Below are positions 1-6,401 of a DNA stretch of 11,716 nucleotides, in pieces. The translations under genes and the position numbers were made by a program. Source of the DNA: Bacteroidaceae bacterium (GTDB lineage: Bacteria; Bacteroidota; Bacteroidia; Bacteroidales; Bacteroidaceae); NCBI GenBank assembly GCA_023227685.1, contig JALNVG010000065.1, positions 1 to 11,716 on the forward strand, written 5' to 3'. A model generated the notes under the pieces. That model had not been told where the DNA came from and searched no databases. It saw only the letters and a list, made by a program, of their open reading frames with translations. The first letter of the stretch is position 1. Each line of letters begins with the position of its first letter.

Positions 1-573
1 AGGGAAGAGTGATTGTTGATAACCGTATTTCGGTTCCGTCTCGTTAAAACGCTTGATGCATCTGTCGAGCCACCCGTGGGTAAGCTCCATCGACTTGCTG
101 GCATACTCATAGTCTGAGGTGCCAGGTGCACATTCGTCAAAAGCCATGATGATATCCGCACCGATGCTGCGTTCGATATCCATTACCCGCTCCGGACTGA
201 AGAAATGCTTGCTCCCGTCGATGTGTGAACGAAATTCCACACCTTCGGCTTTCAATTTGCGTATGCCCGACAGAGAGAATACTTGAAAGCCTCCGCTATC
301 GGTAAGCATCGGGCGGTCAAAGCCGTTGAACCGGTGCAGACCACCGGCCTGTTCGATAACATCAAGCCCCGGACGGAGATAGAGATGATAAGTATTGCCC
401 AGAATGATCTGTGCCTTGACATCATCTTTCAACATCGTCAGTGGAACAGCTTTGACAGTTCCCACCGTGCCTACAGGCATGAAAATAGGTGTCTCGATCT
501 TTCCGTGGTCCGTGGTTATAAGTCCGGCACGAGCATTACTTTTGTCATCGGTATGTTGCAGTTCGAAATTCAT
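1..573 (-). CDS. tgt: Queuine/preQ1 tRNA-ribosyltransferase (Tgt), N-terminal 191 residues; 3' end beyond the window
   Basis: Tgt exchanges guanine 34 in the anticodon of GU(N) tRNAs (Asp, Asn, His, Tyr) for preQ1, a step in queuosine synthesis in the cytosol. I translated the reverse complement from the ATG at 573-571: the frame is open to the window edge and gives 191 residues, about half of the usual 370 or so. Visible family motifs are FMPVGTVGTVKA (31-42), GNTYHLYLRPG (59-69), TDSGGFQVFS (91-100, with the substrate-binding Asp92) and AFDECAP (145-151). The second catalytic Asp and the zinc-binding Cys/His cluster of the family lie in the missing C-terminal half. The start codon overlaps the lon stop codon (ATGA at 573-570), so the two genes are very likely co-transcribed and translationally coupled. 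The identification is secure. Confidence 0.96.
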   Translation of the reverse strand, partial: MNFELQHTDDKSNARAGLITTDHGKIETPIFMPVGTVGTVKAVPLTMLKDDVKAQIILGNTYHLYLRPGLDVIEQAGGLHRFNGFDRPMLTDSGGFQVFSLSGIRKLKAEGVEFRSHIDGSKHFFSPERVMDIERSIGADIIMAFDECAPGTSDYEYASKSMELTHGWLDRCIKRFNETEPKYGYQQSLFP

Positions 574-3080
574 TCTTTCTTATCGTCGTTCTTGTCTGTT
601 GTCTTTTCTTTCTTAACGGTGAAATCAATGGGATTGCTCACCATCTCATCCATTAATGCAAAGTTGAGTACTTGCTTGATGTTATCCACATAGTGGAAAG
701 TCAGTCCCTTGATATATATAAAATCAATCTCTTCAATATCTTTTTTATTTTCGGAGCTGATAACAATGTCTTTGATCCCTGCCCTTTTGGCAGCTAATAT
801 TTTTTCTTTAATGCCACCAACCGGAAGAACTTTGCCTCGCAGTGTGATTTCACCCGTCATGGCCAGGTTCGGTTTAACCTTGCGTTGAGTAAGTGCGGAA
901 GCCAGTGAAGTGGCCATGGTGATACCCGCTGACGGTCCGTCTTTGGGAATCGCACCTTCGGGAACGTGGAGATGGATGTTCCAGTTTTCAAAGATTTCTT
1001 CGTTAATATTCAGCAATGAGGTATGAGCCTTCAGATATTCGAGTGCGAGAATGGCAGATTCCTTCATCACCTCGCCCAGATTTCCGGTCAGGGTGAGATG
1101 TCCGCCCTTGCCGCGGCTCAGGCTGGTCTCGATAAATAGAATTTCGCCGCCAACGGATGTCCAAGCCAGTCCCGTCACTACGCCTGCATAATCATTGCCC
1201 TGATACTTGTCTCTTGAATATTCTTCCGAGCCCAGATATTCGTGCAATTCATCGGGTTTGATGTCATGCAAAGGCAAAATACCGTCTTTGGCATATTTGA
1301 GGGCGACCTTACGCATCACCTTGCTGATTTTCTTTTCCAGTTCACGCACACCGCTTTCACGCGTATACGATTCGATGATTTTTTCGAGAGCCTGCTTGGT
1401 GAATTTCACTTCGGATTTATTCATACCGTTGGCCAGCAATTCTTTAGGAATCAGATGACGGCGGGCAATCTCAATTTTTTCTTCGGTGATATATCCGCTC
1501 ACTTCAATCAGTTCCATACGGTCGAGCAGTGCTTCGGGAATGGTGCTTAGGTTATTTGCCGTAGCAATGAACAGAATCTTCGACAGGTCGAAATCCATAT
1601 CCAGATAATTATCATGGAAAGTGGAATTCTGTTCCGGATCGAGTACTTCAAGCAAAGCAGATGACGGGTCACCCTGACTGTCTGCGCTCACTTTATCTAT
1701 CTCATCGAGTATGAACACCGGATTTGAAGATCCCGCTTTGATAAGGCTTTTGACGATACGTCCGGGCATAGCACCGATATATGTTTTCCGGTGACCGCGA
1801 ATCTCGGCCTCATCATGCACACCACCAAGTGACATGCGTATATATTTCCGCTTCAAGGCTGCCGCTATGGATTTTCCAAGAGAGGTTTTACCTACTCCCG
1901 GAGGTCCGTAAAGACAGATAATGGGCGATTTCATATCGTTTTTCAGCTTTAGTACAGCCAGGTGTTCCAAGATGCGCTCTTTCACCTTGGTCAGACCGTA
2001 ATGGTCTTTATTCAGGGTCTTTTCAGCATTGTTCAGATTCAGATTATCCTTGGTGTATATTCCCCATGGCAGCGAGAGTATGGTCTGCATGTAATTCAGT
2101 TGCAGACTGTAATCGGGTGATTGCGGATGAGTTCTTTCGAGCTTTGTCAGTTCTTTATCGAAGAGGGTCCGTTGCTCGTCATTCCATTTCATCTTTTTCG
2201 CCTTGCTTCTCATCTCCTCCAAGTCTTGATCTTGCACGTTTCCGCCCAATTCATCCTGAATGGTTTTGATTTGCTGTTGCAGGAAATATTCCTTTTGCTG
2301 CTGGCTGATGTCTTCTTGGGCGCGCATTTGTATGGACGCCTTGATTTCGGACAATTGCACTTCTTTGTTCAGAATCTCCATCAAGTGGTACGTACGGTCT
2401 TTCAGTGATGAGATATTGAGCAGGGCTATCTTGTCAGCCTTTTTGAAAGGCAAGTTGGTGCAGATATAATCCGTTAGTGATGATTGGCCGCTAATATTGT
2501 TGATGGCAAACGTTGATCCCTGATTTGTGGGCTCGGTTGCCTTGATGTAACGTATGGTCAGTTCCTTGCAGCTCTCCATAAGAACTTGAAATTCTTTATC
2601 GTTCTTATCGGGGATGATATCATCCAATATTTTGATTTGTCCCTTCAGGTATGGTGAGCTTTCTTTGATGTTCAAAAGTTCTATTCGGCGGATACCCTGC
2701 AACACGATGGTTGTGGTATTGTCGGGCATTTTTAATGAGCGTATGACTTGTGCCAGAGTGCCTACGGTTTCTAAGTCCTCAAAATCGGGATCTTCCGTTT
2801 GGGGCGACTTCTGACAAACCACAGCGATTAATCCGCGGCTTTTTTCGGCATCTTTGACCAATCGCAATGACGACTTTCTTCCTACTGTTACCGGCATGAA
2901 TACGCTTGGAAACAATATCATATTACGCAACGGCAGTATAGGAACAGAATCTTCGGCTTTGATTTTGGGAATTTTATTATTTATTTCCTCTATTCCTCCC
3001 GGTTCGATGTCTGCAATCAGAGAAAGAGTGTTGGTATCGTTGTTGCTGTCTTCTTCGTCTATAAAATACATATCCTTCAT
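570..3080 (-). CDS. lon: ATP-dependent Lon protease (endopeptidase La)
   Basis: Cytosolic AAA+ serine protease that unfolds and degrades misfolded and short-lived regulatory proteins. With the ATG at 3080-3078 it has 836 residues, close to the usual length for bacterial LonA plus a short acidic N-terminal extension. The N-terminal substrate-binding LON domain covers about residues 45-245 (VPILPLRNMILFP), followed by a glutamine-rich helical linker (260-275). The ATPase has Walker A GPPGVGKTS (392-400) and Walker B FILDEID (456-462). The protease domain has the Ser-Lys dyad Ser717 (KDGPSAGI) and Lys760 (GGIKEK), with the 43-residue spacing also found in E. coli Lon. The frame can be extended 15 codons to a TTG at 3125, but that TTG is part of a promoter -7 box, so the ATG is preferred. 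The C-terminus is a Lys/Asp/Glu-rich tail. It is the upstream gene of a lon-tgt unit. Confidence 0.97.
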   Translation of the reverse strand: MKDMYFIDEEDSNNDTNTLSLIADIEPGGIEEINNKIPKIKAEDSVPILPLRNMILFPSVFMPVTVGRKSSLRLVKDAEKSRGLIAVVCQKSPQTEDPDFEDLETVGTLAQVIRSLKMPDNTTTIVLQGIRRIELLNIKESSPYLKGQIKILDDIIPDKNDKEFQVLMESCKELTIRYIKATEPTNQGSTFAINNISGQSSLTDYICTNLPFKKADKIALLNISSLKDRTYHLMEILNKEVQLSEIKASIQMRAQEDISQQQKEYFLQQQIKTIQDELGGNVQDQDLEEMRSKAKKMKWNDEQRTLFDKELTKLERTHPQSPDYSLQLNYMQTILSLPWGIYTKDNLNLNNAEKTLNKDHYGLTKVKERILEHLAVLKLKNDMKSPIICLYGPPGVGKTSLGKSIAAALKRKYIRMSLGGVHDEAEIRGHRKTYIGAMPGRIVKSLIKAGSSNPVFILDEIDKVSADSQGDPSSALLEVLDPEQNSTFHDNYLDMDFDLSKILFIATANNLSTIPEALLDRMELIEVSGYITEEKIEIARRHLIPKELLANGMNKSEVKFTKQALEKIIESYTRESGVRELEKKISKVMRKVALKYAKDGILPLHDIKPDELHEYLGSEEYSRDKYQGNDYAGVVTGLAWTSVGGEILFIETSLSRGKGGHLTLTGNLGEVMKESAILALEYLKAHTSLLNINEEIFENWNIHLHVPEGAIPKDGPSAGITMATSLASALTQRKVKPNLAMTGEITLRGKVLPVGGIKEKILAAKRAGIKDIVISSENKKDIEEIDFIYIKGLTFHYVDNIKQVLNFALMDEMVSNPIDFTVKKEKTTDKNDDKKE

Positions 3081-3122
3081 TGTGTCTTGTTCTAATTTCA
3101 ATTCTATTTTGCAAAACGTGTG

Positions 3123-3130
3123 CAAAGGTA
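3123..3130 (-). promoter_or_regulatory. Promoter -7 box of the lon-tgt operon
   Basis: Read on the minus strand this is TACCTTTG, an exact match to the Bacteroidota sigma-ABfr -7 consensus TAnnTTTG. Transcription would begin around 3116, giving a leader of about 35 bases before the lon ATG at 3080. I see no TTTG -33 box at the usual 19-21 base spacing. No heat-shock operator such as CIRCE is visible. Confidence 0.6.
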
Positions 3131-3227
3131 ATAGATTCTAATTAATAATAGGTAAATATTATCACAAAAAGACAAAAACCATGCCAAAAAAAGTAGAACT
3201 GATCAAACGGAATTCTGAATTATTTTA

Positions 3228-3235
3228 TAAATTTG
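3228..3235 (+). promoter_or_regulatory. Candidate -7 box of trmN6
   Basis: TAAATTTG matches TAnnTTTG exactly and would start transcription near 3242, about 44 bases before the trmN6 ATG. No -33 TTTG is seen at the expected distance, and the region is AT-rich, so a chance match is possible. Together with the lon promoter it makes 3081-3285 a divergent promoter region. Confidence 0.42.
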
Positions 3236-3285
3236 TGGCTTTATGGTCGAAGGGTGCAGATATTATCACTTAAAGTAGGAAATAT

Positions 3286-3993
3286 ATGTCCAATTTTTTT
3301 TTTCGGTTTAAGCAGTTCACTGTTTATCAAGACCGCTGTGCGATGAAGGTGGGCACCGATGGTGTATTGTTGGGTGCCTGGACTCCTGTTGACGGAGTGC
3401 GGAGGATACTCGATGTGGGTACCGGCACGGGGCTTGTGGCTTTGATGCTTGCCCAAAGAACCGGGGTCGATGTGCCGATAGATGCTGTGGAAGTGGATTC
3501 GGCAGCGGCAGAGCAGGCTCGTGATAATTTCCAGCGTTCGCCATGGAATGCGCGATTGTCTGTCATCGCAGGTGATTTTAATACTTTTCATCGTGATTAT
3601 CGATATGATCTTATCGTATCCAATCCGCCGTATTTTGCAGATGGTTTGCAATGTCCCGACAAACAACGTGATCTGGCCCGCCATAATCATTTGCTCACTT
3701 ACGAGAATTTGTTCAAACAAACGTCGTCATTGCTTACTGAAGAGGGCGCTTTTACGCTCATTATTCCTGCCGAGGTATCCGACAGGGTGGAGGAGATAGC
3801 GGCGCTTAATGATTTATATCCCGTCCGTCAGCTTCTTGTGGTTACGAAACAGGGTAAAAAGCCCAAACGGACACTGATCACTTTCACCCGACAGTTGCAG
3901 CATTGCCAACAGGAAACGATGTTTATGGAAGATAATTTTCATCATTACAGCACGAAATATGAGGCGTTGACTAAAGATTATTATTTGAAATAA
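3286..3993 (+). CDS. trmN6: tRNA1(Val) (adenine(37)-N6)-methyltransferase (TrmN6/YfiC family)
   Basis: SAM-dependent class I methyltransferase; its E. coli relative YfiC methylates N6 of A37 in tRNA1(Val). The protein has 235 residues, normal for the family. Visible motifs are the N-terminal family signature FRFKQFTVYQDRCAMKVGTD (6-25), the SAM-binding motif ILDVGTGTGL (41-50), an acidic residue ending strand 2 (VEVD, 68-71) and the adenine N6-methyltransferase motif NPPY (113-116), followed by the conserved RDLARH segment (128-133). The ATG is preceded by AGGA six bases upstream. The next gene (Dabb protein) follows after 28 bases on the same strand, so both may share a transcript. The RNA substrate is inferred from family membership. 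Confidence 0.88.
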   Translation: MSNFFFRFKQFTVYQDRCAMKVGTDGVLLGAWTPVDGVRRILDVGTGTGLVALMLAQRTGVDVPIDAVEVDSAAAEQARDNFQRSPWNARLSVIAGDFNTFHRDYRYDLIVSNPPYFADGLQCPDKQRDLARHNHLLTYENLFKQTSSLLTEEGAFTLIIPAEVSDRVEEIAALNDLYPVRQLLVVTKQGKKPKRTLITFTRQLQHCQQETMFMEDNFHHYSTKYEALTKDYYLK

Positions 3994-4021
3994 GAGATAA
4001 TTTATAAAAAAAATTAATAAG

Positions 4022-4324
4022 ATGGTAAAACATATTGTGTTATTTAAATTGCGTGATGATGTATCCGCATCCGAAAAGCTTGCGGCGATGAAACAATTCA
4101 AGTTGGCCATTGAGGCCCTGCCGAGCAAGATACCGGTTATCAGGAAGATTGAAGTCGGATTGAATATCAATCCGGAGGAGAAATGGAGTATCGCGCTGAA
4201 CAGTGATTTCAATACTCTTGATGATGTGAAGTTCTATTCCAAGCATCCGGAGCATCTGAAGGCCGGCGCCCTTTTGGCCGGCGTGAAAGAGAGTAGGGCT
4301 TGTGTGGATTATGAGTCTGACTGA
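4022..4324 (+). CDS. Dabb (stress-responsive alpha/beta barrel) domain protein
   Basis: Small 100-residue protein occupying a single Dabb domain, a ferredoxin-like dimeric alpha/beta-barrel fold. Family features are the first strand with its His (VKHIVLFKLRDD, 2-13), the central EVGLNI strand (44-49), a following LNSDFNTLDDVKFY stretch (59-72) and the typical HPEH motif (75-78). There is no signal peptide, so it is likely cytosolic. The bacterial members have no settled function; some dimeric alpha/beta barrel relatives act as small enzymes. It lies 28 bases after trmN6. Its last 16 bases overlap, tail to tail, the end of the acyltransferase gene on the other strand. The ribosome binding site is weak, which is normal for this phylum. 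Confidence 0.85.
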   Translation: MVKHIVLFKLRDDVSASEKLAAMKQFKLAIEALPSKIPVIRKIEVGLNINPEEKWSIALNSDFNTLDDVKFYSKHPEHLKAGALLAGVKESRACVDYESD

Positions 4325-5211
4325 TAGGAATTACGTAGCAAATTCATTTTGTGCCATTCTTGTTCATCTATTGGAACAAAGGATTTAGGTACAGGCATAC
4401 TGTATATTGAATTTCTTAAAAAGTGATTGAACGAATCGGGGTCATTATATTTTTCCTGTTCTTTGACGGATATTATTTTTCCTATCCCGATTCTTTGGCC
4501 TTTCTTGCTTTTATTTAAAACCTCGTAAGGCATTCTTGTGAGTCGGATCCTCCAATTTATGAGTCCCAGAAAATAAAAAAGAGGAGAATTACTATCAAAA
4601 AAGCGGATCGGTAATACCGGAACTTTGGCAAGTTTGATGATTTTTATAATATTCTTCTGCCATTCACGATCTCTGACGCATCCCTTTTTTATACTGAAAT
4701 CAGAGACGGCGCCTGCCGGAAAGAAACCGACGGGATGTCCTTGATGCAGATGCATCAGGGTTTCTCTTATGCCATTGATATTGACGGCTTTTATGTCTTT
4801 TTCATTTTTTATTTTGGGTTGGACAGGAATGAAATTTTCATTTAAGGTTTTTATGAGGGACAATATTTGATTTGCCATCAATTTATAATCCGGCCGTATA
4901 CCGACCATCAAATCGATTAACATTATACCGTCCAGTCCGCCATACGGATGGTTGGATATCGTGATGAATGATCCCTTCGGAAGTGCAACCAATCGTTCAG
5001 CATTGCCGATCTTGTAACTGACTTTCAAATCTTTTAAAAGGCTTTTGGCAAATTCATGACCGTTGTATATCGATGAGCGGTTATACAGATCATTAATCTT
5101 ATCCAAAGCAAAAAGGTGCATGACATGTTTGGCTAGTTTATGTCCTTTGTCACCTTTGAAAATTGGCGATATTTGCTCAAAATCTTCTATGCTAACAATG
5201 CTGTTTATCAA
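4309..5211 (-). CDS. PlsC/GlsA-like lysophospholipid (O-)acyltransferase family protein
   Basis: Predicted 300-residue membrane-associated acyltransferase of the PlsC superfamily, moving an acyl chain onto a hydroxyl of a lysolipid. The catalytic block is FITISNHPYGGLDG (82-95), where His88 and Asp94 are separated by five residues instead of the four of classical PlsC NHx4D; the NHPxGGLDG form is typical, as I recall, of Bacteroidota acyltransferases related to GlsA/OlsF of glycine and ornithine lipid synthesis. A second block, GFFPAGAVSDF (162-172), matches the FPEG-like motif. I chose the TTG at 5211-5209 as start because AAGGAGG lies five bases upstream and the first in-frame ATG is only at residue 31. 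No GlsB-like N-acyltransferase gene is adjacent, so the lipid made cannot be inferred from context. Family assignment is firm; substrate is open. Confidence 0.82.
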   Translation of the reverse strand: MINSIVSIEDFEQISPIFKGDKGHKLAKHVMHLFALDKINDLYNRSSIYNGHEFAKSLLKDLKVSYKIGNAERLVALPKGSFITISNHPYGGLDGIMLIDLMVGIRPDYKLMANQILSLIKTLNENFIPVQPKIKNEKDIKAVNINGIRETLMHLHQGHPVGFFPAGAVSDFSIKKGCVRDREWQKNIIKIIKLAKVPVLPIRFFDSNSPLFYFLGLINWRIRLTRMPYEVLNKSKKGQRIGIGKIISVKEQEKYNDPDSFNHFLRNSIYSMPVPKSFVPIDEQEWHKMNLLRNSYQSDS

Positions 5212-5216
5212 TTTTC

Positions 5217-5223
5217 CCTCCTT
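5217..5223 (-). promoter_or_regulatory. Strong Shine-Dalgarno sequence serving a TTG start
   Basis: Minus-strand AAGGAGG ends five bases before TTG (5211-5209). Most genes in this window have little or no Shine-Dalgarno sequence, so this site stands out and decides the start of the acyltransferase gene. Confidence 0.65.
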
Positions 5224-5238
5224 TCAAATTTGTTTTCG

Positions 5239-5246
5239 CAAAGATA
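5239..5246 (-). promoter_or_regulatory. Promoter -7 box of the acyltransferase gene
   Basis: Minus-strand TATCTTTG is an exact TAnnTTTG match. Transcription would start near 5232, about 21 bases before the TTG start. No TTTG -33 box is seen at 19-21 bases. Confidence 0.55.
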
Positions 5247-5378
5247 TAATTTAAAGTTTATATTATATATCCGTTAGCAGAATTATAGTTTAAAAAACGT
5301 TAAGCTGTGGAGCTCTCGTTATAGCTTACTATTAGTGCCTTAGGAGGAAAATTACCGATAAGCCTTCGCCATGAATTT

Positions 5379-5452
5379 ACAACAAGAGTTAGTGTGACAA
5401 AAACAGGAGATCTCTGCATATCTTCTGTTCTTATCACACTAACTCTTGTTGT
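5379..5452. repeat. Long inverted repeat 1 (74-nt hairpin)
   Basis: The arms 5379-5397 and 5434-5452 are perfect 19-bp reverse complements. Pairing continues inward through 5399-5411 with 5420-5432, leaving an 8-base loop (5412-5419). The inner stem has mismatches at 5398/5433 and 5401/5430 and a G-T pair at 5407/5424, all transition-type differences. No target-site duplication and no T-run follows either side, so it is not a standard terminator. It could be a small MITE-like element, a structured RNA or a protein binding site. Confidence 0.85.
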
Positions 5453-5574
5453 GCCCGGAGCCAATACGGTGGTCGAGATTGATCATCATGGCTATGAATC
5501 AATGTTTCGACAGATATGAATTGTATGTAATCAAATTTTATCTTTGTTTTCCTTTGTTTGAAAAAGATTTTAAG

Positions 5575-5650
5575 GGGGTGGGTATGTTGGTATGGTTCAG
5601 GGGAATTATATATATATATAACCCCTGAACCATACCAACATACCTACCCC
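5575..5650. repeat. Long inverted repeat 2 (76-nt hairpin), possible terminator of the DUF1847 gene
   Basis: Arms 5575-5603 and 5622-5650 pair over 29 bp with only one imperfect pair (G5580/T5645). The 18-base middle is itself a TA-rich palindrome (5606-5621), so nearly the whole segment can fold. It begins 54 bases downstream of the DUF1847 stop on the minus strand, where the exit side reads into CTTAAAATCTTTTTC, so it may act as a terminator, but the stem is much longer than usual. The imperfect pair is a G-U wobble only in plus-strand RNA. Confidence 0.88.
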
Positions 5651-5704
5651 TCTTTCTATCCTTGTGAATCTCTTTTTATTATGCTTGTTTTGTTTATATT
5701 TCTC

Positions 5705-6346
5705 CTATTTGTCGTTCAACCCAAATTTCTTTTTATAATATGAATTGGCTGTGTAAAGAGCAGCTGCCGGATTATTTCCTGTCACACGGTCCTTGGTGAC
5801 CAGTGTGGTAACATAGGCCTCGGAATATTTGTAGAACAGACTATCATGTCCCACGCAAAGGCCGATTACTACATTCAAATCCGTATGTGCCTCGTTCAGC
5901 AGACGTGCCTGAAGTATGGGGTTGCACATGGCGGCACCAATCTTTTCGCACTCTTTTGGGATCCCGATGGAAGACTTTTCTTTTCCTGCCACTTTGCAAA
6001 TTACGGAGTAGGCCTCAAAATCATTAGCCCGCAGGATATGGGCAAAGATGCGTGCCTCATTGATGAGTCCGATACAGTTGGCAATACCGATCTTATGAGC
6101 ATTAATCTTACGGGCAAATTGCATGATTTCTTCCACGCGTGTCCATTGGCAATATCCCTCATATTCCACTTCGGCACTGGCCACCATGATGTCGTGATTG
6201 CGTTCCACCCCGTAGCGTTCAAGTGCCCAATCCAGATCTTCCTGCTTCAAGTTTGTGGTGAGGCAGAATTTGGGGTAAGTACGGTCTTTATATTTACAAT
6301 TTTGTGTGCCGCAGTCTACACAGCTCGGCTTTATGTCTTTTTGCAT
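5705..6346 (-). CDS. DUF1847 cysteine-rich, putatively metal-binding protein
   Basis: 213-residue protein of the DUF1847 family, which has no experimentally settled role that I know of. The N-terminus carries a compact cysteine motif, Cys9, Cys12, Cys17 and Cys28 (CVDCG...C...YPKFC), suited to bind zinc or an iron-sulfur cluster. Further cysteines are at 66, 91, 117, 133, 141 and 164, ten in total. Conserved-looking stretches are KIGIANCIGLINEA (85-98) and VVIGLCVGHDSLF (159-171). There is no signal peptide or membrane segment, so it is probably cytosolic. The ATG at 6346 has only a weak AGAAG upstream. It is divergent from the iron-dependent alcohol dehydrogenase; a shared redox or metal theme is possible but not shown. 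Confidence 0.85.
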   Translation of the reverse strand: MQKDIKPSCVDCGTQNCKYKDRTYPKFCLTTNLKQEDLDWALERYGVERNHDIMVASAEVEYEGYCQWTRVEEIMQFARKINAHKIGIANCIGLINEARIFAHILRANDFEAYSVICKVAGKEKSSIGIPKECEKIGAAMCNPILQARLLNEAHTDLNVVIGLCVGHDSLFYKYSEAYVTTLVTKDRVTGNNPAAALYTANSYYKKKFGLNDK

Positions 6347-6393
6347 ATTCTTCTGTTTTTAGTTGATTTATCATTAAACAAAATGATCCTCCT

Positions 6394-6401
6394 CAAATAT
6401 C
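6394..6401 (-). promoter_or_regulatory. Weak candidate -7 box of the DUF1847 gene
   Basis: Minus-strand GATATTTG differs from TAnnTTTG at the first base. A start near 6387 would give a leader of about 40 bases. No clear -33 box; low certainty. Confidence 0.25.

Larger units (their letters stand above)
5212..5704. other. 493-bp non-coding gap with two long inverted repeats
   Basis: This stretch lies upstream of the acyltransferase gene and downstream of the DUF1847 gene, both on the minus strand. It holds the acyltransferase promoter, two long hairpins (listed separately) and a plus-strand TATCTTTG at 5539-5546 that resembles a -7 box but has no -33 partner. Open frames here, such as the plus-strand one around 5446-5628, run through the second hairpin, carry no recognisable domain and are rejected as genes. 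I see no transposase, tRNA or other known RNA. Confidence 0.7.

Noticed and set aside
283..693. 136-residue plus-strand frame across the tgt/lon junction
   Set aside because: Antisense to two confidently identified genes with no motif of its own.
4261..4282. GC-rich repeated GGCCGGCG with a CTTTT spacer near the end of the Dabb gene, looking like a terminator
   Set aside because: It lies inside the coding region, the stem needs a bulge, and no T-run follows; the Ala/Gly-rich codons explain the sequence.
5301..5328. TAAGCT...AGCTTA inverted repeat around GAGCTC
   Set aside because: Only 6-bp arms with an asymmetric spacer; expected by chance and not connected to any promoter seen.
5446..5628. 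60-residue plus-strand frame in the non-coding gap
   Set aside because: Its second half is encoded by the long inverted repeat and TA-repeat, there is no ribosome site, and no domain is recognisable.
5371..5660. Invertible promoter (phase-variation) switch formed by the two inverted repeats
   Set aside because: The two hairpins differ in sequence, so they cannot recombine with each other, and within each the arms are only tens of bases apart with no promoter between. No invertase gene is in the window.
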